A stretch of DNA of 64,000 bases from Paeniglutamicibacter quisquiliarum (GTDB lineage: Bacteria > Actinomycetota > Actinomycetes > Actinomycetales > Micrococcaceae), in the NCBI RefSeq assembly GCF_019084045.1, contig NZ_JAHRED010000002.1, forward strand, positions 124,001 to 188,000, given 5' to 3'. The translations under genes were made by a program, and so were the position numbers. Every line of letters starts with the position of its first letter. Position 1 is the stretch's first letter. Below are positions 63,883 to 64,000 of this stretch, piece by piece. The notes under the pieces are model-generated. The model made no database searches. It worked only from the letters and a program-made list of their open reading frames with translations, and was not told where the DNA came from.

Positions 63883-64000
63883 GGAGCGAGGATCCTGCCC
63901 CCGAAATGGAACCCGGAGGACCGGAAATTTCGATCCTGCCCACGACTCTTTTCCCGTGGTGCGGACGTAAAATGAGAGGGCCGAAATTCCACCAAGGATG
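63883..64000. other. Right edge, intergenic
   Basis: No gene. A -10-like TAAAAT (63967-63972) near the edge may serve a gene beyond the window. Confidence 0.35.

Overview
This is a high-GC actinobacterial chromosome segment. The gene order rne-rplU-rpmA-obgE-proB-proA-nadD-rsfS, mycothiol-type redox genes, a class Ib nrdHIEF operon, a translational-type ileS T-box and many apparently leaderless genes all point to the Micrococcaceae (an Arthrobacter / Paeniglutamicibacter / Glutamicibacter-like organism). There are no rRNA genes, CRISPR arrays, complete insertion sequences or prophage. One tRNA gene (Ala-GGC) is present.

Region 1 (1-29 kb) is mostly conserved housekeeping sequence. It holds siroheme synthesis and an FprA-type ferredoxin reductase, a DUF222/HNH 13E12-type protein, and a T-box controlled ileS-folC-DUF4233-ndk block. 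Next come VKOR and a DUF2809 protein, an RNase E/G with very long disordered arms, ribosomal proteins L21 and L27, and ObgE. Proline synthesis (proB, proA), nadD, a large Ala/Pro/Lys-rich membrane protein, rsfS and tRNA-Ala follow, then a SatD-like/membrane protein pair, a PhnA-type zinc-ribbon protein, a CzcO-like flavoprotein and a YggS-type PLP protein.

Region 2 (29-34 kb) is nrdHIEF. Its unusually long upstream region carries a DnaA-box cluster, tandem NrdR-like boxes, and a compact leader that folds on paper into a hairpin plus an H-type pseudoknot. That leader is the best candidate here for an undescribed RNA element.

Region 3 (34-49 kb) is more accessory. A near-consensus IdeR/DtxR box precedes a two-gene operon (penicillin-acylase-family hydrolase plus IucB/MbtK-type acyltransferase), and a truncated siderophore-interacting-protein gene lies on the other side of the box. 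A cupin-type regulator with a TrxB-like flavoprotein, a PoxB-like enzyme, a thioesterase, a lipoate ligase-like protein and two alcohol dehydrogenases follow. One dehydrogenase is the mycothiol-dependent formaldehyde dehydrogenase, paired with an MBL hydrolase and followed by mycoredoxin.

Region 4 (49-64 kb) is the most variable. It has a membrane-anchored ExoVII-large-subunit-like protein without XseB, and two near-identical secreted 162-residue proteins, each facing a convergent LuxR-type regulator. One of those regulators is broken by an in-frame amber codon. Further on are an MmyB-type regulator, an acetyltransferase, AraC-type regulators, a VOC protein, a NarL-type two-component system beside a divergent membrane protein, an NmrA-like reductase, and a frameshifted DUF1772 gene at the right edge.
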